Positions 50,483 through 59,053 of a stretch of 64,000 nt of DNA are shown in pieces. Under the pieces are notes generated by a model that saw only the letters and a program-made list of their open reading frames with translations, was not told the origin of the DNA and searched no databases. The DNA comes from Planctomycetota bacterium (lineage in GTDB: Bacteria > Planctomycetota > UBA1135 > JADKAF01): contig JADKAF010000001.1 of assembly GCA_016719295.1 (NCBI GenBank), positions 1,178,001 to 1,242,000 on the forward strand, written 5' to 3'. Numbering within the stretch: the stretch's first letter is position 1; each line of letters begins with the position of its first letter. A program made the position numbers and the translations under genes.

Positions 50483-51922
50483 ATGTCGATCCAGATCCAA
50501 GACTCGCTGCGCCGCCGCAAGGCCCCCTTCCGCCCCCTCGTCCCCGGACAGGTCTCGCTCTACGTGTGCGGCCCGACGGTCTACGACGACTGCCACATCG
50601 GGCACCTGATGGGGCCGGTGATCTTCGATGCGATCGCACGTTGGTTCCGTTCTCGCGGCTACCTCGTGCGCTTCGTGAACAACATCACCGACATCGACGA
50701 CAAGATCATCCAGCGCGCGCTGAAGTCCGGTGAACCCTGGCTCGCGATCACGCAGCGCTACACGGCGCAGTACTTCGAGTTCCTGAAGAAGCTGCACGTG
50801 GTCACGATCACGGACCACCCGCGCTGCACCGAGTACATCGACGAGATGATCGCCTTCGTCGAGGAGCTGATCGCCGCGGATCGCGCGTACAAGACGAGCG
50901 ACGGGGTCTACTACGACATCCAGCGCCAGGAGCACTACGGCAAGCTCTCGGGCCGCAAGCTCGACGAGATGCTGAGCGGCGTGCGCGTCGAGCGCAGCGA
51001 GGAGCTGCGACATCCGGCGGACTTCGCGCTCTGGAAGCTGGCGAAGCCCGGCGAGCCCACCTGGGAGAGCCCCTGGGGTGCCGGCCGTCCGGGCTGGCAT
51101 CTCGAGTGCTCGGTGATGTCGAGCTCGCTGCTCGGCCAGGCCTTCGACATCCACGGCGGCGGGGACGATCTCAAGTTCCCCCACCACGAGAACGAGATCG
51201 CGCAGAGCGAAGCTCTCGGGCACTCGTACGCGCAGTGCTGGATGCACAACGGGCTCATCCAGTACGGCGGGGTCAAGATCGCGAAGAGCGATCCGCGTAT
51301 GAAGGACCCCGAGTTCGCGCGGCAGTTCCAGGCCGCGTGGCTGCTCGACACCTACGGCGCGCCGACGATCCGCTTCTTCCTGCTGCAGGGCCACTACCGC
51401 AGCCCCGTCGACTTCAAGCCGGAGAACCTGCAGGCCGCGCGCGCCGGACTGGCTCGCTTGCTGAAGCAGCTCGGCGCTCTCGCCGAGGAAGCCGACGAGA
51501 CGAACGCCGAGGAGGTCTTCGCGCGCACGCTGCCGCTTCCGCTGGCCGAGCGCCGCGCGGCGTACTGCGAAGCGCTGGACGACGACTTCTCGACGGGGCG
51601 CGCGTTGGGCCATGTCTTCGCGCTGCTGAATGACGCGAAGAAGCTCGCGGGCAAGGAGCAGCACGAAGCGCTGCGCCTCGTGCGCGACCTCGGCCGTCTC
51701 CTCGGCCTCTTCCTCCCCGGCGACGCCGCTCAGATCGCGGACGACGAAGCCCACCACGGCGAGCTCTTCGAGCAGGTGATGAGCTTCGTGCTCACGCTGC
51801 GCCAGGAAGCGCGCGCGCGGAAGGACTTCGCGCTCTCCGACCGCATCCGCGACGGCCTCGCTGCCCTCGACATCCACGTCGAGGACAAGGCCGGCAGCTC
51901 GACCTGGCGCGTCGGCTCCTAG
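50483..51922 (+). CDS. cysS: Cysteinyl-tRNA synthetase
   Basis: The protein has 479 residues of class I. The signature HIGH is at 38-41, and Cys29 and later Cys/His residues form the zinc site that selects cysteine (HLECS and HHENEIAQSEA). The KMSKS loop reads KIAKS (265-269), so Met-Ser is replaced by Ile-Ala while both Lys are kept. The C-terminal part carries the usual DALR region. It charges tRNA-Cys. The stop lies 4 nt before the palindrome at 51927. Confidence 0.96.
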   Translation: MSIQIQDSLRRRKAPFRPLVPGQVSLYVCGPTVYDDCHIGHLMGPVIFDAIARWFRSRGYLVRFVNNITDIDDKIIQRALKSGEPWLAITQRYTAQYFEFLKKLHVVTITDHPRCTEYIDEMIAFVEELIAADRAYKTSDGVYYDIQRQEHYGKLSGRKLDEMLSGVRVERSEELRHPADFALWKLAKPGEPTWESPWGAGRPGWHLECSVMSSSLLGQAFDIHGGGDDLKFPHHENEIAQSEALGHSYAQCWMHNGLIQYGGVKIAKSDPRMKDPEFARQFQAAWLLDTYGAPTIRFFLLQGHYRSPVDFKPENLQAARAGLARLLKQLGALAEEADETNAEEVFARTLPLPLAERRAAYCEALDDDFSTGRALGHVFALLNDAKKLAGKEQHEALRLVRDLGRLLGLFLPGDAAQIADDEAHHGELFEQVMSFVLTLRQEARARKDFALSDRIRDGLAALDIHVEDKAGSSTWRVGS

Positions 51923-51926
51923 CCCC

Positions 51927-52007
51927 GAAACCGAACGTACGGTGCCAGAGCAAATTTCTCCGGTTGCTAACCGGAGAAATTTGCTCTGGCACCGTACGTT
52001 CGGTTTC
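51927..52007. repeat. Perfect 39-bp inverted repeat between cysS and thrS
   Basis: The left arm (51927-51965) and right arm (51969-52007) are perfect reverse complements with a 3-nt GCT loop. The arm begins GAAACCGAACGTACGG and includes GCAAATTTCTCC. It fills all but 4 nt of the 85-nt interval between the convergent stops. The AT-rich, CpG-poor look differs from its neighbours. It may be a bidirectional terminator, but its length and perfection suggest a mobile REP-like element. Confidence 0.95.
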
Positions 52008-54005
52008 TCAGACGAGGGCGTTCGGGCGGACCGGCGGAGAGGCGGCGGACTCAATCTTGGCCCAGAACTCGCCGAGCTTCATCTCGCCGAGCTCGCCCTC
52101 GTCGCGCGAGCGCGCATTGAGCGTGCCGTTCTCCTGCTCCTTCTCGCCGACCACGATCGCGTAGGGGATCTTCTGCAGGGTGGCCTCGCGGATCTTGTAG
52201 CCCACGCGGTCGTCCTTCAGGTTCACCTCGCTGCGGAGGCCGAGGTCCAGGAGCTGCTCGTTCAAGCTCTTCGCGTAGTCGAAGAACTTCTCGCTGACCG
52301 GCACGACCACGGTCTGCACGGGTGCCAGCCAGAGCGGGAAGTTGCCCGCGAAGTGCTCGATCAGGATGCCGAGGAAGCGCTCGACGCTGCCAAAGCAGGC
52401 GCGGTGGATCATCACCGGCACGTGCTTCTCGCCGTCGGCGCCGACGTAAGCGAGACCGAAGCGCAGCGGCATCGAGAAGTCGAGCTGGATCGTCCCGCAC
52501 TGCCACGAGCGCTTCAGGCTGTCGCGGATGTGGAAGTCGATCTTCGGGCCGTAGAAGGCGCCGTCGCCGGGATTGAGCTTGTAGGCGATGCCGTTCTGAT
52601 CGAGCACGCGCTTCAGCGCCCCTTCGGCCGTCGCCCAGACCTCGTCGGAGCCGATGCTCTTCGCCGGTCGGGTCGAGAGCTCGATGTGCACGTCGTCGAG
52701 CCCGAAGGCCGAGTAGATCTGCTTGAAGAAGCCGATCAGGAGCTTGATCTCGCCCTCGATCTGCTCCGGCGAGCAGAAGTGGTGCGCGTCGTCCTGGGTG
52801 AACGCCTGCACGCGGAAGAGCCCGTGGCGCACCCCCGAGAACTCACGGCGATGGACCAGCCCCATCTCCGAGATGCGCAGCGGCAGCTCGCGATGGCTGT
52901 GGATGCGCGTTCCGTAGACCAGGCAGTGGCCGGGGCAGTTCATCGGCTTCACCGCCATCGGCCGCTCTTCGTCGACGTGCTCGTGGATCTTCGAGGGGTC
53001 CTTCTCGTCCCGGAGCTTCATCTTCGTGAAGAACATGTTCTCCAGGTAGTTCGCGTAGTGCCCGCTCGTGTGCCAGAGCTGCTCCGAGAGCACGATCGGC
53101 GTCTTCACCTCTTGGTAGCCGCGGCGGCGCAGCATGCCGCGCATGAAGTCGACCAAGGTGTGCCAGAGCCTCGCCCCCTTCGGATGGAAGAACGGGAAGC
53201 CCGGGGCCTCGTCGTCCATGTGAAAGAGATCGAGCTGCTTGCCTAGCACACGGTGATCGCGCTTCTTCGCCTCCTCGAGCATGAAGAAGTGATCGTCGAG
53301 CTCCTTCTTCGAGAAGAAGGAGATCCCGTACACGCGGGAGAGCTGGTCCTTCGTCGCGTCGCCGCGCCAGTAGGAGCCCGAGAGCTTGGTGAGCTTGGTG
53401 AACTTCAGGAACCCCGTGTCGGGCACGTGCGGCCCGCGGCAGAGATCGATGAAGTCGCCGTGCTTGTAGAAGGAGAGCTCCTCGCCGCGCTCGCGGATCC
53501 CCGCCACGAGCTCGCGCTTGAACTTGTTGTCCCCGCCGTCGATCGCGCGGTAGCGCGCGAAGTGCTCGTCGGCCTCGTCGTAGCTGGAGACGCAGCGCTG
53601 GAAGGGCTTGCCCTCCTCGGCGATGCGCACCATCTCGGCCTCGATGCGCGGGAAGTCGTCCGTGCTGATCTTCCCCTCCGGCAGGAAGATGTCGTAGTAG
53701 AAGCCATCGTCGACGACGGGGCCGATCGTGAGCTGCGCCTTCGGGAAGACGCGCAGGATCGCGTCGGCCATCAGGTGCGCCGCGGAGTGCCGCAGCACGA
53801 GCAGCGCCTCGGGATCGCGCTTGGTCAGGATCGACACCTGCGCGCCGTCGGGCAGCGCGCGGGCGAGGTCGCGCACCTCGCCATTCACCTTGGCGGCGAC
53901 GGCCGCCTTCGCGAGGCCGGGTCCGATGGACTCGGCGAGATCGCGCGCGGAAGCTCCAGCACGGAGCTCGCGCGCGCTTCCGTCCGGAAGCGTGACGCGG
54001 ATCAT
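52008..54005 (-). CDS. thrS: Threonyl-tRNA synthetase
   Basis: The protein has 665 residues: a TGS domain (1-60), editing domain (60-240; RHSAAHLMADAI, YYDIFLPEG, HxxxH), class II catalytic core (KPMNCPGH, with FSGVRHGLFRVQAFTQDDAHHF in motif 2 and the zinc site around it) and anticodon-binding domain (about 555-650). Full length for the family. The stop abuts the palindrome at 52007. ATG 54005 has a GAGGTGA ribosome-binding site 4 nt upstream. Confidence 0.97.
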   Translation of the reverse strand: MIRVTLPDGSARELRAGASARDLAESIGPGLAKAAVAAKVNGEVRDLARALPDGAQVSILTKRDPEALLVLRHSAAHLMADAILRVFPKAQLTIGPVVDDGFYYDIFLPEGKISTDDFPRIEAEMVRIAEEGKPFQRCVSSYDEADEHFARYRAIDGGDNKFKRELVAGIRERGEELSFYKHGDFIDLCRGPHVPDTGFLKFTKLTKLSGSYWRGDATKDQLSRVYGISFFSKKELDDHFFMLEEAKKRDHRVLGKQLDLFHMDDEAPGFPFFHPKGARLWHTLVDFMRGMLRRRGYQEVKTPIVLSEQLWHTSGHYANYLENMFFTKMKLRDEKDPSKIHEHVDEERPMAVKPMNCPGHCLVYGTRIHSHRELPLRISEMGLVHRREFSGVRHGLFRVQAFTQDDAHHFCSPEQIEGEIKLLIGFFKQIYSAFGLDDVHIELSTRPAKSIGSDEVWATAEGALKRVLDQNGIAYKLNPGDGAFYGPKIDFHIRDSLKRSWQCGTIQLDFSMPLRFGLAYVGADGEKHVPVMIHRACFGSVERFLGILIEHFAGNFPLWLAPVQTVVVPVSEKFFDYAKSLNEQLLDLGLRSEVNLKDDRVGYKIREATLQKIPYAIVVGEKEQENGTLNARSRDEGELGEMKLGEFWAKIESAASPPVRPNALV

Positions 54006-54194
54006 GGGATCACCTCGGGGTCGTGCGGGACGGGAACGATCCGTCCTCGCGGTTACGCCCGGTGGACACGGACCACCTGGGCTGCGAGTGGGAGAACGCG
54101 CGAGACCCTAGCGGGAGGACGGCTCGCGTCAAGGCGCCCTCGCGCGTAGAAGGCGGAGCCAAGCCCGCACTCTCTCGCCGGAGCTGCCCCGCGC

Positions 54195-55658
54195 ATGTGC
54201 CTCGCGTTCGCCCTCGCTATCGGCATCTTCGCCGCGTGCACCTCAACCGGAGCGCAGGACTGGCCGCGCTTCCGCGGCCCCGGAGGCGCGGGCCGCGCCG
54301 GCGGCGCGCAGCGCTATCCCACCGACCTCGCCGCCGCGGAGGCCCTGCTCTGGAAGGTGCCCTGTCCTCCGGGCCATTCCTCGCCCATCGTCCTCGGCGA
54401 GCGGGTCTTCCTCACCGCACACCTCGACGAGCCGCCGCGCCTGCTCACGCTCTGCCATGACGCCGCGAGCGGTCGCGAGCTCTGGCGCGCGCGGATCGAG
54501 GTCCCGTCCTTCGAGCCGAGCTACCACCACGGGCCGAGCTCGCCGACCCCGGCGAGCGACGGACAGCGCGTCTTCGCCGCGTTCGGCTCCTTCGGCGTCG
54601 TCGCGTACGACCTCGCGGGCGTGGAGCTCTGGCGCGCTCCGCGTCCATTGCGCAAGAACACCTTCGGCTCGGCGAGCTCGCCGATCGTCGCCGACGACAA
54701 GCTGATCGTCTTCTCGAGCGCCGAGGAGGGTGCCTTGCTCGAAGCGCTCGAGCCCGCGACCGGCAAGCTGCTCTGGGAACGCCGCACGAGTGGCCCCGCG
54801 TCGAGCTGGTCCACGCCGACGCCCTGGCGAGCCGGCGAGCGCGAAGCGCTGCTCGTCTACGAGCCCTTTCACCTGCGGGCCATCGCGCTCGAGGACGGAG
54901 CCGTGCTCTGGTCCGTGCCCGGCCTCGCCGACGAGCCGGTCACGCTCCCGCAGCTGCGCGGGAACCTCATCTACACGACCTCCTACAACCTGCGCACGAA
55001 CCGCGAGGCGATCTCGCTCCCGACCTTCGAGGCCCTGCTCGCCGAGTGCGATGGCGACGGCGACGGCGCGATCGACGCGACCGAGGCCAAGAAGAACGCG
55101 AGCATCCTCTCGCGCCCCGACGCCGACGGTCAGGGAGATCATCCGCTGCGCATGTTCTGGCGCATGCTCGACGCGGATCGCGACGGGCGCATCCGCGCCG
55201 AGGAGTGGCCGCGCATCCACTCCTGGATGCAGCCGTGGACGCACGCGAACGGCATCTTGGCGCTCGAGCTCGGCGAAGGAGGCTCGACGCCGAAGCTCGC
55301 GTGGCAGCACGAGAACGGCGTCCCCGAGTGCCCCACACCTCTGCTCTGCGGCGAGCTGCTCTTCGCGGTCCGCAACGGCGGCGTGCTCACCTGCCTCGAC
55401 GCCGCGAGCGGAGCGCGGCACTTCCAGGAGCGCCTCGCCGCGCGCGGGCCCTACTATGCGAGCCCGGTCGCGAGCGCCGACGCGCTCTACCTCGCCTCCG
55501 AGCGCGGGGAGCTCAGCGTCCTCGCCGCCGCGCCGCAGCTGCGCTTGCTTTCGACGCGCGACCTCGGCGAGAAGATCTACGCCACCCCGGCGCTCGCGGG
55601 AGGTCGGCTCCTCGTCCGCAGCGCGGAGCACCTCTGGGCCTTCGCGGAGCGGCGCTGA
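54195..55658 (+). CDS. PQQ-like beta-propeller protein with two EF-hands, probable lipoprotein
   Basis: The protein has 487 residues. The leader ends in IFAAC (Cys15), a possible lipoprotein signal. PQQ-type propeller blades follow (DWPRFRGPGG, SSPIVLGERVFL, ASGRELWRARIE). Two EF-hand-like calcium loops are inserted near residue 290-340 (DGDGDGAIDATE and DADRDGRIRAEEW). The propeller resumes to the end. This layout is common in secreted planctomycete proteins. Binding of PQQ is not implied by the blades alone. No partner enzyme is obvious. Confidence 0.85.
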   Translation: MCLAFALAIGIFAACTSTGAQDWPRFRGPGGAGRAGGAQRYPTDLAAAEALLWKVPCPPGHSSPIVLGERVFLTAHLDEPPRLLTLCHDAASGRELWRARIEVPSFEPSYHHGPSSPTPASDGQRVFAAFGSFGVVAYDLAGVELWRAPRPLRKNTFGSASSPIVADDKLIVFSSAEEGALLEALEPATGKLLWERRTSGPASSWSTPTPWRAGEREALLVYEPFHLRAIALEDGAVLWSVPGLADEPVTLPQLRGNLIYTTSYNLRTNREAISLPTFEALLAECDGDGDGAIDATEAKKNASILSRPDADGQGDHPLRMFWRMLDADRDGRIRAEEWPRIHSWMQPWTHANGILALELGEGGSTPKLAWQHENGVPECPTPLLCGELLFAVRNGGVLTCLDAASGARHFQERLAARGPYYASPVASADALYLASERGELSVLAAAPQLRLLSTRDLGEKIYATPALAGGRLLVRSAEHLWAFAERR

Positions 55659-55746
55659 GCCGCCCGACCAGCTACACTGCGGCGCCTCGTCCCAGGCCCC
55701 ACCTCGGCGCGTCCCCCCTCTCGGAACGTCGCCTCTCGGCACGACC

Positions 55747-56964
55747 ATGCCCTCGCACGCGCAGCGCTCGCGCTTCCTCGCTCTCACCTTCGTCTTCGTC
55801 GCCGCGCTCGGCGTGGCACCGCTCGCCGCGCAGCGCGGCAAGCTCCCCGCCGAGAGCCCGTACACCAAGGGCGATCCCGAGCTGATGAAGAAGGCCGGGA
55901 TCCTCTCCTACGGCCCCTTCCCCTTCGCGGGCAAGACGACCGAGGACGTGGCGAACGCGATGGTCACCACGCACTATCTCTGGATCGAGGTAGCGCATCA
56001 CCGCATCGGCGCCGATCTGCCGCCGTACACGGTCCCGACCGGCGAAGCTCCCCGCCTGCGCGAGGAGCTCACCGAGCTCGCGAAGGTCCTTCCGAGCATC
56101 AACCCGAAGGCGAAGATCCTCGATCCCTGGCTGCGCCTCCATCTCTGCGCGTATCGCGCGGAGAAGTTCTACGCGAAGTTCCAGGAGCTCCTCGGCGTCA
56201 CCGATGCGAGCTTCCCCGGCGAGCGCCCGAACAACTACATGGGCGAAGGCCCGTTCCTCGGCGAGAAGGGCAAGTTCGAGGTGCTCGTCACCGACCGCGT
56301 CGAGAACCACGCGCTCTTCGTGCGCACCTTCTACGGCGCGCCGCAGAAGTACGGGAAGCTGCACAACTTCCCCGATCTCGACACGCTGTGCATCGCGTTC
56401 CCGACGAAGGGCGACGCGAACCTGACCGGCCGCGAGCCGCAGATCCACAACTCGCTGGTGCATCTGCTCACGCATCTCTACTTCGATGCGTACCGGCACT
56501 ACTCCTACGACGTGCTCCCGGCGTTCAAGGAAGGGCTCGCGCACTATCTGCGCTGGAACAACCACCCTGAGTATCCCTACTTCATGCTCGACGAGGCCGC
56601 GTCCGAGATCACCATCCACTCCGACAAGTGGAAGGTCGAAGCGCGCAAGCTCGCGGTCGCCGGAGAAGCGCTGCCCTACTCGAAGATGCTCGGCGCGCGC
56701 GCCTACGGCGACTTCGATGCGAAGGCGCACCTCACGCTCTTCTCGAAGTTGGACTTCTTGATCGAGGGCTTCCCGGACGGCGTGGAGCGCTTCCGCAAGT
56801 TCATGAACCTCGTGAAGGGGCGCTTGAACCCCGACACGACGGCGAACGGCAGCGACCTGTCGACCTGCTTCCGCGAGGCGATCCAGCAGGCCTACGGGCT
56901 GACGGCGCTCAACTTCGACGAGAAGTGGAAGGAGTGGGTGCTCGCGACCTACCCGGTGCGTTGA
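55747..56964 (+). CDS. Secreted gluzincin-like protein with a degenerate HExxH motif
   Basis: The protein has 405 residues with a signal peptide (FLALTFVFVAALGVAPLAAQ). The second half has SLVHLLTHLYFDAY (His239 and His243) followed 19 residues later by LPAFKEGLAHYL (Glu262). This matches the peptidase MA/gluzincin layout HExxH ... EGxA, but the catalytic Glu240 is Leu. It is therefore likely an inactive binder or an enzyme with altered chemistry. It is coupled to the following flavoprotein by a possible TTGA overlap. Confidence 0.6.
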   Translation: MPSHAQRSRFLALTFVFVAALGVAPLAAQRGKLPAESPYTKGDPELMKKAGILSYGPFPFAGKTTEDVANAMVTTHYLWIEVAHHRIGADLPPYTVPTGEAPRLREELTELAKVLPSINPKAKILDPWLRLHLCAYRAEKFYAKFQELLGVTDASFPGERPNNYMGEGPFLGEKGKFEVLVTDRVENHALFVRTFYGAPQKYGKLHNFPDLDTLCIAFPTKGDANLTGREPQIHNSLVHLLTHLYFDAYRHYSYDVLPAFKEGLAHYLRWNNHPEYPYFMLDEAASEITIHSDKWKVEARKLAVAGEALPYSKMLGARAYGDFDAKAHLTLFSKLDFLIEGFPDGVERFRKFMNLVKGRLNPDTTANGSDLSTCFREAIQQAYGLTALNFDEKWKEWVLATYPVR

Positions 56965-58229
56965 GCGCCCCGCGCGTGCACGAAGTCATCGTGGTGGGCG
57001 CCGGCGCGGCCGGCCTGTGGTGCGCGGCGCGCCTCGCCGAGCGCAAGAAGCGCGTCCTGCTGCTCGAGAAGACGCAGCGCACGGGCACGAAGATCCTGGC
57101 CAGCGGCGGATCGCGCTGCAATCTCACCACGACGCTCGAGGCCGACCAAGCCGCGCGGCTCTTCGGCCCGCGCGGAGCGCGCTTCCTCTCGAGCGCGCTC
57201 GAGCTCTTGCCGCCGCGCGCGGTGCGCGAGCGCTTCCACGCGCTCGGCGTGCCCACCGTCGAAGCGCCGCTGGAGAAGGTCTTCCCCCGCAGCCAGCGCG
57301 CCGTCGACGTGCGCGACGCGCTGCTGCGCTGGGCGATCGGCAGCGGCGTGGAGATCGTGCTCGGCGCCGCGGTGGAGAGCTTGGAGCCCGCCGGCGAGAT
57401 CTGGCGCGTGCACACGCGAGAAGGCCGAGTGCACGAGGCCGCGCGCGTCGTCGCGTGCTCGGGCGGCAAGAGCTATCCCAAGACCGGCACGACCGGCGAT
57501 GGCTACGCCTGGCTCTCCGCTCTCGATCTCGAGGTGATCGAGCCCGTGCCGGCGCTCGTGCCGCTCACCTCGCCCGCGAGCTGGGTCCGCGAGCTCACCG
57601 GCATCGCCTGGGAGAGCGGCGCGACCCGCTTGCTCTCCCCCGCCGGCAAGGAGCTGCTGCGCCGCGAGCGACCGCTGCTCTTCACCCATCGCGGCGTCTC
57701 GGGCCCGGGCGCGATGGATCCCTCGCACTTCGTCGCGCGCGCCCGCGCCGCGGGAGCGCTCGAGCGGCCGTTCGTGCTCGAGCTCGATCTGTTCCCGAAG
57801 GTCTCGCGCGAAGAGCTGCGCGCGCGCTTCCTCGCCCTCGCCGCGGCCCCCGGCCAGCCGTCCATCTCGCGCGCGCTGCCGGAGCTGGTCCCGCGGCCCT
57901 TGGTGCGCGCCGCCGCGCGCGTCGCCGGCCTCGCCGTCGGAGGAGAACTGCCGCGCGCCGCGAAGCTCGCGAAGCACGAGCGCCACGCGCTCATCGAGGC
58001 GCTGAAGGCGCTGCCCATCCCGATCGACGGCACGCTCGGCTTCGATCAAGCCGAGGTGAGTTCTGGCGGGCTCGCGCTGCGCGAGCTCGACCCGCGCAGC
58101 CTGCAGGTGAATCGCTGCCCGGGCCTCTATGTCTGCGGCGAGCTCCTCGACTTGACCGGGCCGATCGGCGGCCTTTCCTTCCTCGCCGCTTGGTCGACGG
58201 CGGAGCTCGTCGCCGCCGCGTTGCGCTGA
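56961..58229 (+). CDS. BaiN/RdsA (HI0933)-family FAD-dependent oxidoreductase
   Basis: The protein has about 422 residues. The FAD motif VGAGAAGLWCAARLAE is followed by KTGTKILASGGSRCN (a highly conserved family block), VVACSGGKSYPKTGTTGDGY, and the C-terminal ELLDLTGPIGGLSFLAAW. The family includes bile acid and nicotinamide-like reductases, but the usual substrate is unknown. The start is uncertain: TTG 56961 forms a TTGA overlap with the previous stop, GTG 56976 is the alternative. Its 3' end overlaps nth by 103 nt on the opposite strand. Confidence 0.9.
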   Translation: MSAPRVHEVIVVGAGAAGLWCAARLAERKKRVLLLEKTQRTGTKILASGGSRCNLTTTLEADQAARLFGPRGARFLSSALELLPPRAVRERFHALGVPTVEAPLEKVFPRSQRAVDVRDALLRWAIGSGVEIVLGAAVESLEPAGEIWRVHTREGRVHEAARVVACSGGKSYPKTGTTGDGYAWLSALDLEVIEPVPALVPLTSPASWVRELTGIAWESGATRLLSPAGKELLRRERPLLFTHRGVSGPGAMDPSHFVARARAAGALERPFVLELDLFPKVSREELRARFLALAAAPGQPSISRALPELVPRPLVRAAARVAGLAVGGELPRAAKLAKHERHALIEALKALPIPIDGTLGFDQAEVSSGGLALRELDPRSLQVNRCPGLYVCGELLDLTGPIGGLSFLAAWSTAELVAAALR

Positions 58230-58921
58230 GCCGCGGCCTCGGCGGCTAGCTCGGCTCTCACCCCGCGCGAGAGCAGCGCGTGCTCCTCGGCGATGCGCTG
58301 CTTGCTCGCGGCCCACGAGCAGATCGGACAGCGCGTCAGCACATGCCCCCGCGCAGGACAGTGCTCGCGGCCGAAGACGATGATCTGCAGATGGCGAAGG
58401 CCCCAGGTCTCGCGGGGGAAGAGCGCCTTCAGATCGCGCTCCACGCGCTCGACGCTCGGCCCGGGGCTGAGGCCCCAGCGCTGCGCGAGGCGCTGGATGT
58501 GCGTGTCCACCGGGAAGGCCGGGACCCCGAAGGCCTGCGCCAGCACGACGCTGGCGGTCTTGTGTCCCACGCCGGGGAGCGCTTCGAGCGCGTCGAGATC
58601 GGCGGGAACCTCGCCGCCGTGGCGCTCGAGCAGCAGTCGCGAGAGCCCGGCGATCGCCTGCGCCTTCTGCGGCGCGAGCCCGCAGGGGCGGATGATCGCG
58701 CGGATCTCCTCGACCTCCAGGCGCGCCATGGCCTCGGGATCGGCGGCGCGCGCGAAGAGCTGCGGTGTCACCTGATTCACGCGCGCGTCGGTGCATTGCG
58801 CCGAGAGCAGGACCGCGACGAGCAGGGTGAACGGATCGCGATGATCGAGCGGGATCGGCACCGCCTCGTAGAGCCCGTCGAGGATGCGGCCGATCCGCTC
58901 TGCCTTTTCCGCGCGCTTCAT
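58127..58921 (-). CDS. nth: Endonuclease III
   Basis: The protein has 264 residues. The HhH motif LPGVGHKTAS has catalytic Lys121, and Asp139 lies in PVDTH, both at E. coli positions. It is a DNA glycosylase/AP lyase for oxidised pyrimidines. The iron-sulfur loop is CPARGHVLTRCPICSW: three Cys with spacing C-x9-C-x2-C, and the fourth Cys is missing, unlike the classical C-x6-C-x2-C-x5-C. The C-terminal 36 residues are coded by the 103-nt region overlapping the flavoprotein gene and are low-complexity. ATG 58921 was chosen over upstream ATGs. Confidence 0.93.
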   Translation of the reverse strand: MKRAEKAERIGRILDGLYEAVPIPLDHRDPFTLLVAVLLSAQCTDARVNQVTPQLFARAADPEAMARLEVEEIRAIIRPCGLAPQKAQAIAGLSRLLLERHGGEVPADLDALEALPGVGHKTASVVLAQAFGVPAFPVDTHIQRLAQRWGLSPGPSVERVERDLKALFPRETWGLRHLQIIVFGREHCPARGHVLTRCPICSWAASKQRIAEEHALLSRGVRAELAAEAAAQRNAAATSSAVDQAARKERPPIGPVKSRSSPQT

Positions 58922-59053
58922 GGCGCTATCGTGCCGCCGGAGTCGGCCGTATTCCATGGTCACCCGGAGCGGTGGTTCCGGCGCGCGAGCTGGCTACAAT
59001 GCGCCACTCGCTGATCCGCGCCCGCCCTCCCCCTTCCTTCGCTCGGAGCTCCG

